Shown: in pieces, positions 7,395 through 14,514 of the stretch
Numbering within the stretch: the first letter of the stretch is position 1
Layout: each line of letters opens with the position of its first letter
Assembly (NCBI GenBank): GCA_964451715.1
Contig: CAYVIZ010000018.1
Location: forward strand, 1-22,042
Origin: Tiamatella sp964451715
Lineage (GTDB): Archaea > Thermoproteota > Thermoprotei_A > Sulfolobales > Acidilobaceae
Length of the DNA: 22,042 nucleotides
Direction: 5' to 3'
Position numbers and translations under genes: made by a program
The notes under the pieces: model-generated
What the model saw: only the letters and a program-made list of their open reading frames with translations
What the model was told of the DNA's origin: nothing
The model's database searches: none

Positions 7395-8927
7395 TTGCCC
7401 CGAATCCTCGTATATGATGTAGGCACTACTAGCGTTAAAGCAGCACTAGTTGACACCGAAACACTGATGGTTACCGCGAGCACATCCGGGCCCCTCCCCA
7501 TGACTTACACCTCTCCCCGCGAGGCAGTTATACGTCCACGTGAACTCTGGAGCACGGTTAGCAGGCTCTCAAGAAGCCTTATGAGCCGCTTGAACGAGCC
7601 TCCTTCAGGATTGACCATAATATCCCAAATGGCCGGCGTCCTACCAGTAGACGGGGAGGGCCGCCCCCTCTACGATATAATGACCTGGCTCGACGAGAGG
7701 GCTGCAGGGCTTCCCCGCAGCCTCTTCCAAGGGTTCCCAAGGGTGTCCGGGTACAATCTATGGGAGCTGCTTAGATTCCTACGGATAACCGGCGGAGCGC
7801 CTAGCAAGACAGGCAAAGACGCTATATCCAAGATACTGTGGCTGAAGGAGGTAGAGAAAGATATATGGCGTAGGACAAGTGTTATACTCGACGTTAAAGG
7901 CTTCCTACACAACATTATAACCGGGGAGAGAATCACTACGGTTGACGAGGCTAATCTTTCATGGCTCATGGATACACGTCCAAGCAGAAGCGGGTGGAGT
8001 AATAGTATACTAGATAAGTACGGCATCCCAGCCGAGATGCTCCCCCGTATAGTTCAACCCTCCACAGTTATAGGAGAAGTAAAGCCCGGCGCCGCGGCCC
8101 AGCTAGGTGTCCCTGAGGGAACCCCTGTTGTGGCGGGTGCAGGGGATGTAGCAGGCGTGGCAGTGGGCTCCGGCATGGTTAGACCGGGGGAGACGCATTT
8201 ATACCTGGGAACCAGTAACTGGCTCGCCGCCCATACAGAGAAACGCCTACTAGACGTGTTCCACTATATGGGGAGCCTGCTCAGCGCTATTCCGGGACGA
8301 TACCTGTTTATAGCCGAGCAGGAAGTAGCCGGCGGTGCGTTGGAGTGGCTTCTTGACAAGCTGAAATGCCACGGGGAGAGGTACAGGTGTCTAGAGGAGT
8401 CTGTGAAGAAGGCTCCCCCCGGGAGCAGAGGCGTGTTATTCGCGCCCTGGATGTACGGCGAGCGGAGCCCTATAGATGATGATAGTGTAAGAGGAGTCTT
8501 CTTCAATCTCTCCCTAAGCCACGGCGACCCGGAGCTAGTTAGAGCTGTTATAGAAGGTGTCGCATACAACGTCAGGTTCGCGTACGACTACTATGTCAAG
8601 CATATAGGAGTACCTAGGAGTATAAACATCGTTGGGGGAGGAGCCCTCCTGGACGAGTGGTGCCAAGTGATGGCTGACCTCCTAGGCGTGGAGGTTAGAA
8701 GGACTGTCCAGCCTAGAATGGTGGGGGCTAGAGGGGGTGCCGTTATAGCCGGCGTGGGACTCGGCTACTATAGGAGCTTCGAAGAGGCCGCGGGCTTGAT
8801 AGGTATAGAAAGGATCTTCGAGCCTAGGGGGGAGCTGAGGGACTTGTATGAATCCCGTTACAGGTTCTTTGTAGACCTCTATAAGTCGACTCGCAGGCTT
8901 TTTAGGAGGATGAACACCCATGGTTAA
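7395..8927 (+). CDS. FGGY-family carbohydrate kinase, xylulokinase-like
   Basis: ATP-dependent sugar kinase of the FGGY/actin-like fold. The first phosphate loop DVGTTSVKAALVD is at residues 8-20, ISQMAGVLPVD and the WLDERA block follow, AGAGDVAGVAVGSG and LYLGTSNW start the second domain, and GGGALLDEWCQVMADLLG and GARGGAVIAG end it. The ERSPIDDDSVRGVFFNLSLSH stretch is most like xylulokinases, but the substrate (xylulose, glycerol, ribulose or other) cannot be read from sequence. I chose TTG 7395 (510 residues) because the family begins at PRILVYDVG and the TATA element predicts a start near 7381; TTG 7347 would lie inside the promoter. The PLP decarboxylase follows after 42 bp. Confidence 0.88.
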   Translation: MPRILVYDVGTTSVKAALVDTETLMVTASTSGPLPMTYTSPREAVIRPRELWSTVSRLSRSLMSRLNEPPSGLTIISQMAGVLPVDGEGRPLYDIMTWLDERAAGLPRSLFQGFPRVSGYNLWELLRFLRITGGAPSKTGKDAISKILWLKEVEKDIWRRTSVILDVKGFLHNIITGERITTVDEANLSWLMDTRPSRSGWSNSILDKYGIPAEMLPRIVQPSTVIGEVKPGAAAQLGVPEGTPVVAGAGDVAGVAVGSGMVRPGETHLYLGTSNWLAAHTEKRLLDVFHYMGSLLSAIPGRYLFIAEQEVAGGALEWLLDKLKCHGERYRCLEESVKKAPPGSRGVLFAPWMYGERSPIDDDSVRGVFFNLSLSHGDPELVRAVIEGVAYNVRFAYDYYVKHIGVPRSINIVGGGALLDEWCQVMADLLGVEVRRTVQPRMVGARGGAVIAGVGLGYYRSFEEAAGLIGIERIFEPRGELRDLYESRYRFFVDLYKSTRRLFRRMNTHG

Positions 8928-8944
8928 CCAATTCCCCGTAATAC

Positions 8945-8963
8945 CCTCCATGTTGGAGGTGGG
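8945..8963 (+). promoter_or_regulatory. Strong Shine-Dalgarno inside a small hairpin
   Basis: GGAGGTGGG (8955-8963) sits about 8 nt before the TTG start at 8970 and decides that start. CCTCCA (8945-8950) is exactly complementary to TGGAGG (8954-8959) with a 3-nt loop, so in RNA the ribosome site can fold back on itself. Confidence 0.55.
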
Positions 8964-8969
8964 TAGGAT

Positions 8970-10388
8970 TTGTCTCCTAGGATAGAAGAGATACTACACA
9001 TGCTTGAGGAGATCTCATCCCGCGACATGGACCCGCATAGTGGGAGGATGTTCGGGCATATATACGAGACCGGAGACAAGGAGCTTAGAATACTGGCGGA
9101 GAAAGCTTACTCGATGTATATGTGGAAAAACATGCTGGACCCCACAGTTTACCCCAGCATCATAGAGATGGAGCGTAGCCTAGTAAGGAGTGTGGGCAGG
9201 TTCTTCAACCTACCTGAGGAGGGCTCCGGCACGTTCACATACGGTGGCACGGAATCCATAATCATAGCCGTCCTAGGAGCCCGCCAGCTCCACCGTAGGC
9301 GGGAAGGGGCATCGCATGCTATGAAAATAGTTTTACCCGAGACCGCTCACCCTGCGTTCCATAAGGCGGCTCATCTTCTAGGTGTTGGTGTAAAGGTTGT
9401 AAAAGTCGACAAGGACTCGTTCACAGTCAACCCGGAGAACATAGCCGACTCTCTCTCCGGCGATGTGGGAATGATCGTTCTATCCGCTCCAAACTACCCG
9501 TTTGGGACAATGGACCCGGTTAAGCCGGTGGCAGAGATGCTTGGAAACAGGAACATATGGCTACACGTGGACAACTGCATAGGATTCAACCTACCCTTTA
9601 TACGGCTAGAAGGCGCCGGCCTGCCCCCATTCGACTTCGAGTTAGAGCAAGTATACTCTATAAGTACAGACATGCACAAGTATGGGTACTCCCCCAAGAA
9701 CGGTTCACTAGTACTGTTTAAAACACGCGAACTCAGGAAAAACACCATGTTCTCGTACAGCAGGTGGGCCGGCTACCCGTTGATAAACACTACGATACTA
9801 TCATCTAGAAGCGCCGGAAGCCTTGCAGCTGCATGGGCAGTGTTCAACTACCTGGGAGAAGAGGGATACAGGCTTCAGGCCAGAAGAGTGTTAAACGCGA
9901 GGAACAAGATAATGGATGGCTTGAGAAGGCTAGGCTATAGGATCAACGGAGAACCGGTCGGAGGAGTCTTCTCCTTCACAAGCAGCGAGGTAAACTTGTT
10001 CGCTTTATCCCAGGCCGTAAGGAAGAGGGGATGGTACATACAGGCACAGCCCGGCTCTGCATATCTGGGATACGAGCCAGCCATCCATATGACCATAGCA
10101 CCTATACACGACACAGTCTCCGAGGAATTCCTAAAGGACCTAGAGGACGCTACCAGGGAAGCACGCGGCACACCGCTCCCCCCTCAGACCGCCATGCGTT
10201 TCGCGGTTCAAACAGGCCTCTTAGGATCCCAGACCAGCATAGAAGACGCCTTAGAGGTTCTCATAGATAAAGCAGGCCTCGATAAAGGAGAAATAGACGA
10301 GGTACTAGTGAATGAGCTTATCCACATATTCCCCCCAGAGGTAGTCGAGGATGTGTTGAAAGAGTTTATCATACACCTATACGGCTAA
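8970..10388 (+). CDS. PLP-dependent decarboxylase / sphingosine-1-phosphate-lyase-like enzyme
   Basis: Group II decarboxylase fold (GadB/SPL class). GTFTYGGTESIIIA (87-100) holds the phosphate-binding residues, PETAHPAFHKAAH (123-135) the ring-stacking histidine, HVDNCIGF has D201 for the pyridine nitrogen, and TDMHKYGYSPKNG carries the PLP lysine K237. The THKYGY-type motif is closer to sphingosine-1-phosphate lyase than to classic glutamate decarboxylase. Crenarchaea do not have known sphingolipids, so the substrate is probably another amino acid or phosphorylated amine. At 472 residues it has a C-terminal extension of about 80 residues, mostly helical, beyond the usual fold. The TTG start is fixed by a strong Shine-Dalgarno. 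It is likely co-transcribed with the upstream sugar kinase. Confidence 0.88.
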   Translation: MSPRIEEILHMLEEISSRDMDPHSGRMFGHIYETGDKELRILAEKAYSMYMWKNMLDPTVYPSIIEMERSLVRSVGRFFNLPEEGSGTFTYGGTESIIIAVLGARQLHRRREGASHAMKIVLPETAHPAFHKAAHLLGVGVKVVKVDKDSFTVNPENIADSLSGDVGMIVLSAPNYPFGTMDPVKPVAEMLGNRNIWLHVDNCIGFNLPFIRLEGAGLPPFDFELEQVYSISTDMHKYGYSPKNGSLVLFKTRELRKNTMFSYSRWAGYPLINTTILSSRSAGSLAAAWAVFNYLGEEGYRLQARRVLNARNKIMDGLRRLGYRINGEPVGGVFSFTSSEVNLFALSQAVRKRGWYIQAQPGSAYLGYEPAIHMTIAPIHDTVSEEFLKDLEDATREARGTPLPPQTAMRFAVQTGLLGSQTSIEDALEVLIDKAGLDKGEIDEVLVNELIHIFPPEVVEDVLKEFIIHLYG

Positions 10389-10915
10389 CTCCTCTCCCCC
10401 ACATATTTCTCCGCCACACGCAGGAACTCACGCATCCACATAGGTATATCCGGGGGCACCCTACTGGTGACCAGGTTCCCGTCAACCACCACGGGCTCGT
10501 CCACCCATATCCCCCCCGCTGCTTCGACGTCGTCTCTAATGCCAGGATAACTGGTCAGCCTTCTCCCCCTGACTGCTCCGGCCGTTATGAGGAGCTGCGG
10601 GCCATGACATATAGCCGCTACGGGCTTCCCCCTCTCCATGAAGAGGCCTACTATCCTCCTAGCCGCCTCTCTCGAGTGGAGCCTTATCCTCTCAGGCCCC
10701 CTGCCGCCTGGCAGCACGAGTACATCGTAATCCTCGGGGTCAACGTCTTCTATAGGCAGTGTTGCCTGGATACTGTATCCCAGCTTGCCCTTAGCCTGTC
10801 TACCCCCCGGCGTCGCCACGTGGACCTCGTAGCCTGCCTCCATGAGACGATAATACGGGTATAGAACCTCTATATCCTCGAAGCCTTCCGCTGTGAGTAT
10901 AAGCGCTCGGGGCAT
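10385..10915 (-). CDS. DJ-1/PfpI family protein
   Basis: A 176-residue DJ-1/PfpI superfamily protein; members act as cysteine peptidases, glyoxalases or deglycases that handle methylglyoxal damage. The nucleophile elbow AAICHGPQLL has Cys103 and His104, and the assisting glutamate is in TAEGFEDIE near residue 13, as in PfpI. LPGGRGPERIR matches the family. I chose ATG 10915 (MPRALILTAEG) over an upstream in-frame start at 10969: the family begins here, GGTG lies 8 nt upstream, and the TATA element at 10952-10961 predicts a start near 10930. Its stop overlaps that of the PLP decarboxylase by 4 bp, tail to tail. Confidence 0.9.
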   Translation of the reverse strand: MPRALILTAEGFEDIEVLYPYYRLMEAGYEVHVATPGGRQAKGKLGYSIQATLPIEDVDPEDYDVLVLPGGRGPERIRLHSREAARRIVGLFMERGKPVAAICHGPQLLITAGAVRGRRLTSYPGIRDDVEAAGGIWVDEPVVVDGNLVTSRVPPDIPMWMREFLRVAEKYVGERS

Positions 10916-10951
10916 GGTTGTACACCATAATAAATATTGTAGCCTGGATGA

Positions 10952-10961
10952 ACTATAAAGG
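10952..10961. promoter_or_regulatory. Shared divergent TATA element
   Basis: ACTATAAAGG reads as TATAAAG on the plus strand and CTTTATAG on the minus strand. It predicts starts near 10982 (methyltransferase, ATG 11000) and near 10930 (DJ-1 gene, ATG 10915), leaving leaders of about 15 nt each. Confidence 0.5.
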
Positions 10962-10999
10962 CATGACACATACGTAGCATGCTTTAGGAGTGTAGGCCC

Positions 11000-11542
11000 A
11001 TGGGAGACCAGGCTGTCAGGGAGAAATACGACGCTACAGCAGAGTCTTACGACTCTATATACAAGGCGGAGCAGTTTGAGAAATACATGGTTGCACTATC
11101 CAAGATAAGGCCTAGGGGAATAGTACTCGACGCCGGATGCGGGACAGGGCTGCTAGCCGAGTACCTGCACCCGCTAGGCTACTTTGAAAAGTCTATAGAG
11201 CTCTATATATGCATGGATTACAGTAGAGGCATGCTCGAAATAGCTAGGAAGAGGCTTGAAGCGCTATGCCCCGATAAGTGCCAAGTAGTAGAGGCGGATA
11301 TAGAGGATATCCCCCTCCGCGACTCCTCGGTCGATATCGTCTACAGCTTCACCGTTGTGGATCTAGCCCGGTCGAAGAAAAGAGCTCTAGACGAGCTCGA
11401 GAGAGTCTCGCGTGTAGGAGTTGTAGTGAGCTTCCTCAAGAAGCTGCCCTACAAGGACATGTTCCTAGATAAGCTAAAGTATATAGGATCATCCTCCAAG
11501 GACGCGATATTCTATCTGCCTAGAAGAGAGCGTAGATCGTAG
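11000..11542 (+). CDS. Class I SAM-dependent methyltransferase (UbiE-like)
   Basis: A compact 180-residue methyltransferase. The N-terminal VREKYDATAESYDSIY resembles the YD-x-x-A-x-x-YD lead of methyltransferase type 11 proteins. The SAM motif I is VLDAGCGTGLLAEYL, the acidic ribose-binding residue is in ICMDYSRGML, motif II is VVEADIEDIPLRDSSVDIVYSF, and a short C-terminal part follows. The substrate cannot be read from sequence. ATG 11000 lies about 18 nt after the predicted transcript start, with GGAGTG in the leader. The last 31 bp overlap the end of the MGMT gene on the other strand. Confidence 0.85.
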   Translation: MGDQAVREKYDATAESYDSIYKAEQFEKYMVALSKIRPRGIVLDAGCGTGLLAEYLHPLGYFEKSIELYICMDYSRGMLEIARKRLEALCPDKCQVVEADIEDIPLRDSSVDIVYSFTVVDLARSKKRALDELERVSRVGVVVSFLKKLPYKDMFLDKLKYIGSSSKDAIFYLPRRERRS

Positions 11543-11883
11543 AAGTGTTCCTTGCATACCTTCCCGCCGCAGAACCTGACGCCCTCTATCTCTAGGAGCC
11601 TCCTCTTAACGCCGAGCCCTCCTAGACTGTATCCTACAAGGCCCCCATCGCTCCCTACAACCCTGTGGCAGGGTACTATGAGGGGTTTCCTGTTTTTCTT
11701 CATCAAGTAGCCAACGAGTCTAGGAGAGACGCCTAGGAGCTCTGCTATAGACCTATATGAGACAACCCTGCCGGGAGGTACAAGGCTTATCAGAGCATAG
11801 GCCGCCTCAGCCAAATCCTCGGTAGAAGCCTTCCTCGCAACGTTCCCCTCTATAACTACCAGGCCCAAGACTCCTCCATCCAT
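11512..11883 (-). CDS. ogt: Methylated-DNA--protein-cysteine methyltransferase (minimal)
   Basis: O6-alkylguanine-DNA alkyltransferase, which takes an alkyl group from guanine onto a cysteine in a suicide reaction. The active site is intact: VPCHRVVGSDG with Cys72. The helix-turn-helix RSIAELLGVSPRLVGYLM has an Arg at the finger position, and LVGYSLGGLGVKRRLLEIEG closes the domain. At 123 residues it is essentially only the C-terminal catalytic domain; archaeal relatives are about 150-175 residues. ATG 11883 lies at the transcript start predicted by the TATA element at 11906-11917, so the message may be leaderless. An alkyltransferase-like protein is excluded because the cysteine is present. 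Confidence 0.93.
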   Translation of the reverse strand: MDGGVLGLVVIEGNVARKASTEDLAEAAYALISLVPPGRVVSYRSIAELLGVSPRLVGYLMKKNRKPLIVPCHRVVGSDGGLVGYSLGGLGVKRRLLEIEGVRFCGGKVCKEHFYDLRSLLGR

Positions 11884-11905
11884 GCCTCCACGTTACTGGG
11901 TAATC

Positions 11906-11917
11906 CTTATTTATATG
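11906..11917 (-). promoter_or_regulatory. TATA element of the MGMT gene
   Basis: The minus strand reads ACATATAAATAA, a near-consensus archaeal TATA box. A start about 26 bp downstream falls at 11883-11887, on the ATG itself. Confidence 0.6.
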
Positions 11918-11949
11918 TACCCCCATCCAATACTTAAGCCTGGAAACCC

Positions 11950-11955
11950 GAGGTG
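11950..11955 (+). promoter_or_regulatory. Shine-Dalgarno of the Sm-like gene
   Basis: GAGGTG stands 9 nt before ATG 11965, a textbook spacing that fixes the start. Confidence 0.6.
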
Positions 11956-11964
11956 TAGTAAGAC

Positions 11965-12234
11965 ATGTCGGCGAGAGCGAGGCTTAACCCTTTAAAGCCT
12001 CTCAGGGAATCGAAGGGTAGTATGGTTCTAGTCAAGCTTAAGGATGGGACAGAGTATACTGGAGTAGTGGATAGCACAGATCCTACTATGAACCTCATAC
12101 TGAGGGACTGCACCGAGTACAGGGAAGGTCAGAACCAGCCGAAAGCCAAGTATGGCCAGGTACTGATAAGGGGGAGCAGCATATTATACGTCAGCTTCAG
12201 CCCCGAAGTGTTCCTATCGTATTACGAGTCCTAG
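11965..12234 (+). CDS. Sm-like archaeal protein (Lsm)
   Basis: An 89-residue single-domain Sm/Lsm protein that should assemble into a heptameric RNA-binding ring. The Sm1 motif is VLVKLKDGTEYTGVVDSTDPTMNLILRDCTEY, with the RNA-contacting D-x-x-MN at about residues 39-43. The Sm2 motif is YGQVLIRGSSILYVSF, with the RG pair. A basic N-terminal tail (SARARLNPLKPL) precedes the fold. The stop codon shares the palindrome CTAG (12231-12234) with the stop of nucS on the other strand. Confidence 0.95.
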   Translation: MSARARLNPLKPLRESKGSMVLVKLKDGTEYTGVVDSTDPTMNLILRDCTEYREGQNQPKAKYGQVLIRGSSILYVSFSPEVFLSYYES

Positions 12235-13010
12235 AGGAAATCCTCTAGGCTCCTATGCCTCCTAAGACTCTGGAGGTTCTTCATCCTACTCGAATACCTC
12301 GAGTAGAGGGCTTTAAGGTCTATCCTCTTATACTCCAAACCGCTCCTCTGGAGCATCCGTAACGCCGACTCTGTGAAGTCGGGGGCTACGAGTATCCCTC
12401 TTATATTCGGTATTGAACGCCTAAGCTTCTCCACATAGCCGTAGAGCTGCCTGGCCGCGTCCTCGCCGGCTTTGACGCGTTTTATCTCTATAACAACAGT
12501 CCTTCCCTCCCCGTCAATCCCGTATAGATCCACGAAGCCCGGCTCCACAGGCTTCTCCGCCTCGACTATCTTTAGGTTCTTCTCTATCAACGAGGGATCG
12601 CTTCTAATGAGATCCCTTATCTCGTGCTCTGAGAAGTACATGTAGAATCCTCCATCAGCCCTAGCCTTGCGCGATATACACTCATAGAGCTCTCTACACC
12701 TTACTATCAGCGTCTCACGGGGTTTACCCCTCACAGCTCTTAATACGACGTCTCCATTATCCTCCTTAAACTCTAGGTGTATAGTGTCAGGCTGCCAGTT
12801 AAGGGGCTTGAACCCCGTTGGACCATGGACTATAACGCTTCCATCACTCTTAACGACTATTATCTTATCCCCGTAACCACTGTGAGCCGCTCCCCGCCCC
12901 TCATAGAACGTCATACAGTTGCCTAGGACTACGATGATCTCCCCTGATGCTATGCCCTGATTTAGCCTGTAGAGACTGCATTTCCCTCCTGCACTATTAT
13001 CGGACTCCAT
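12231..13010 (-). CDS. nucS: Endonuclease NucS / EndoMS
   Basis: Mismatch- and branched-DNA-specific endonuclease that acts with PCNA in archaea lacking MutS/MutL. The C-terminal nuclease domain shows FVDLYGIDGEGRTVVIEIKR (D161, E175, K177 of the D-ExK core) and ARQLYGYV (Q188). The N-terminal DNA-binding domain includes GFKPLNWQP with the conserved Trp72. The C-terminus ends in SLEDFL, similar to the PCNA-interacting tails of this family. The 259 residues are normal. The ATG at 13010 is only about 18 bp from the TATA-like element at 13021-13034; no better in-frame start is seen. Confidence 0.95.
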   Translation of the reverse strand: MESDNSAGGKCSLYRLNQGIASGEIIVVLGNCMTFYEGRGAAHSGYGDKIIVVKSDGSVIVHGPTGFKPLNWQPDTIHLEFKEDNGDVVLRAVRGKPRETLIVRCRELYECISRKARADGGFYMYFSEHEIRDLIRSDPSLIEKNLKIVEAEKPVEPGFVDLYGIDGEGRTVVIEIKRVKAGEDAARQLYGYVEKLRRSIPNIRGILVAPDFTESALRMLQRSGLEYKRIDLKALYSRYSSRMKNLQSLRRHRSLEDFL

Positions 13011-13020
13011 TTTCCCGGGC

Positions 13021-13034
13021 CATTAATATTTAGG
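13021..13034. promoter_or_regulatory. TATA-like element between nucS and the HPS gene
   Basis: CATTAATATTTAGG is AT-rich and readable in both directions. In the plus direction it predicts a start near 13054, which favours TTG 13078 for the HPS gene. In the minus direction it is unusually close to the nucS ATG. Confidence 0.4.
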
Positions 13035-13077
13035 GGGGCTCATGGTGAAAAGTCTTACCTGGACGGGTGTCTATGCC

Positions 13078-13743
13078 TTGAAATGTGACACGTATCTACA
13101 GGTTGCACTGGACTTCACGGTGCTGGAGGACGCGGTGTCGCTGGCCTCTAAACTACCTGATGAGCCTTGGATAATACTAGAGGCTGGGACACCTTTGATT
13201 AAGAGTGAGGGCATGAGAAGCGTGTCCATACTAAAGAGTATGGCGGGAAGCAGGCTTGTGGCAGCCGACTTGAAGACTATGGACACTGGATCCCTCGAGG
13301 CGTCGATGGCTTTTAGATCTGGTGCCGATATAGTAAGCGTTCTTGCCTTGGCTCCCGATGAAACTATAAGAGGAGCTGTAGAGGAGGCATCGCGTCGGGG
13401 AGGCCTCGTGATGGCAGACTTGATAGGAGCTGAGGACCCTGTGGGTCATGTAAGCCGGCTGGAGTCTCTTGGAGTAGACATTATACTCTACCATGTAGGG
13501 ATAGACGTCCAGACGGGGAAGGGGGTCACGGCATCGTCTAGGGCAGACCTGGTTAGAAGCCTCAAGAAGACAATCAGCAACTCGCTAATGGCTGTTGCTG
13601 GAGGTATAAAACCCGGTGAGGCAGGCGAGCTGAAGGAGGCGGGGGCCGATATAATAATAATAGGCTCAGCCATAACCGGGTCGAACGATCCTTTGAGAGA
13701 TGTAGATAAATTCAAGACACTTGTCCAACCTGTTTGCGGGTGA
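13078..13743 (+). CDS. 3-hexulose-6-phosphate synthase
   Basis: OMP-decarboxylase-like TIM barrel of the ribulose monophosphate pathway. In archaea it runs towards ribulose 5-phosphate plus formaldehyde and supplies pentose phosphate. The family signatures are LQVALDF at the start, LEAGTPLIKSEGM, the catalytic VAADLKTMDTG, GADIVSVLALAPDETI, MADLIGAEDP and VAGGIKPGEAGELKEAGADIIIIGSAIT. I chose TTG 13078 (221 residues) because the family begins at LQVALDF, GGGTG lies about 10 nt upstream, and the promoter predicts a start near 13054. ATG 13042 would add 12 residues. The partner isomerase (PHI) is neither fused nor next to it. The creatininase-like gene follows after 9 bp. Confidence 0.9.
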   Translation: MKCDTYLQVALDFTVLEDAVSLASKLPDEPWIILEAGTPLIKSEGMRSVSILKSMAGSRLVAADLKTMDTGSLEASMAFRSGADIVSVLALAPDETIRGAVEEASRRGGLVMADLIGAEDPVGHVSRLESLGVDIILYHVGIDVQTGKGVTASSRADLVRSLKKTISNSLMAVAGGIKPGEAGELKEAGADIIIIGSAITGSNDPLRDVDKFKTLVQPVCG

Positions 13744-13752
13744 TCGGTCCCT

Positions 13753-14430
13753 TTGAGCCTCCTCTACCTGACATCCTACAACTTCAACCCGAAGGCGGTT
13801 TTCATACTCCCCGTGGGAAGCATAGAGCAGCACGACAACCTCCCCCTGGGCACTGATTCGCTCATAGCCGAGTGTATAGCGTGGAATATCGCTGACAGGC
13901 TTCCAATGAACGGGTTAGAGGCTGTGGTTATACCCCCACTATACTACGGATTCAGCCCCGAGTGGATGGGGGCTCCAGGCACTCTAAGCCTGAGCATGGA
14001 GAGCTTGTGCCTCGTGTTGAAGGATATTTCTAGAAGCCTACGGGTGAACGGGGTGGAGAAGCTTGTAATAATAAACGGGCACGGGGGGAACTCCAGTCTG
14101 CTAGAGGCTTGTGTCTCTGATCTATCAAAAGATAGTATCACGCCGCGTATCCTCCTCGTAAACTATTACAGGCACATACGGAATGCAAAGCTAGGCCACG
14201 CCTGTAGAGTAGAGAGGAGCCTGCTGGAATACTGTGGGATCAGTGTTCCACGAGACCCGCAGAGGATTATAGAAGGCACAGTAGGCCCTGAGGCTCTATG
14301 GAGGAGGGACAAGGAACCCATAGCATATATACCCCCGGGAGATAGACCCCTGGAGCAAGGAGAGATAGAAGATATGATCAGCAGTATTACCTCCCTAGTC
14401 TCAGAGTTCTACAAGGATAGCAGGCTATAA
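13753..14430 (+). CDS. Creatininase-family metal hydrolase, ArfB-like
   Basis: A 225-residue creatininase-fold amidohydrolase. The metal ligands are visible in PVGSIEQHDNLPLGTD (Glu, His, Asp) and in NGHGGN (His). The group includes ArfB, the deformylase of the archaeal riboflavin/F420 pathway, and the length and NGHGGN motif fit it better than true creatininase. It is 9 bp behind the HPS gene, whose stop region also provides its Shine-Dalgarno (GGTGA about 9 nt before TTG 13753), so they form an operon. HPS makes ribulose 5-phosphate, a riboflavin building block, which agrees with an ArfB role. The family is clear; the exact substrate is inferred. Confidence 0.85.
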   Translation: MSLLYLTSYNFNPKAVFILPVGSIEQHDNLPLGTDSLIAECIAWNIADRLPMNGLEAVVIPPLYYGFSPEWMGAPGTLSLSMESLCLVLKDISRSLRVNGVEKLVIINGHGGNSSLLEACVSDLSKDSITPRILLVNYYRHIRNAKLGHACRVERSLLEYCGISVPRDPQRIIEGTVGPEALWRRDKEPIAYIPPGDRPLEQGEIEDMISSITSLVSEFYKDSRL

Positions 14431-14455
14431 GAACCATATGAAGTCCAATCTCTGC

Positions 14456-14468
14456 AATAAAATAAAAC
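14456..14468 (+). promoter_or_regulatory. TATA element of the DNA polymerase gene
   Basis: AATAAAATAAAAC lies about 50-60 bp before the TTG start and predicts a transcript start near 14490, a leader of about 25 nt. The leader has G-rich Shine-Dalgarno candidates (GGGGGCGG, GGTGA). Apart from this, the 84-bp gap 14431-14514 shows nothing. Confidence 0.5.
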
Positions 14469-14514
14469 ACCTCCCGGGTCAAACTACATCAAGAGGGTTG
14501 GGGGCGGCTGGTGA

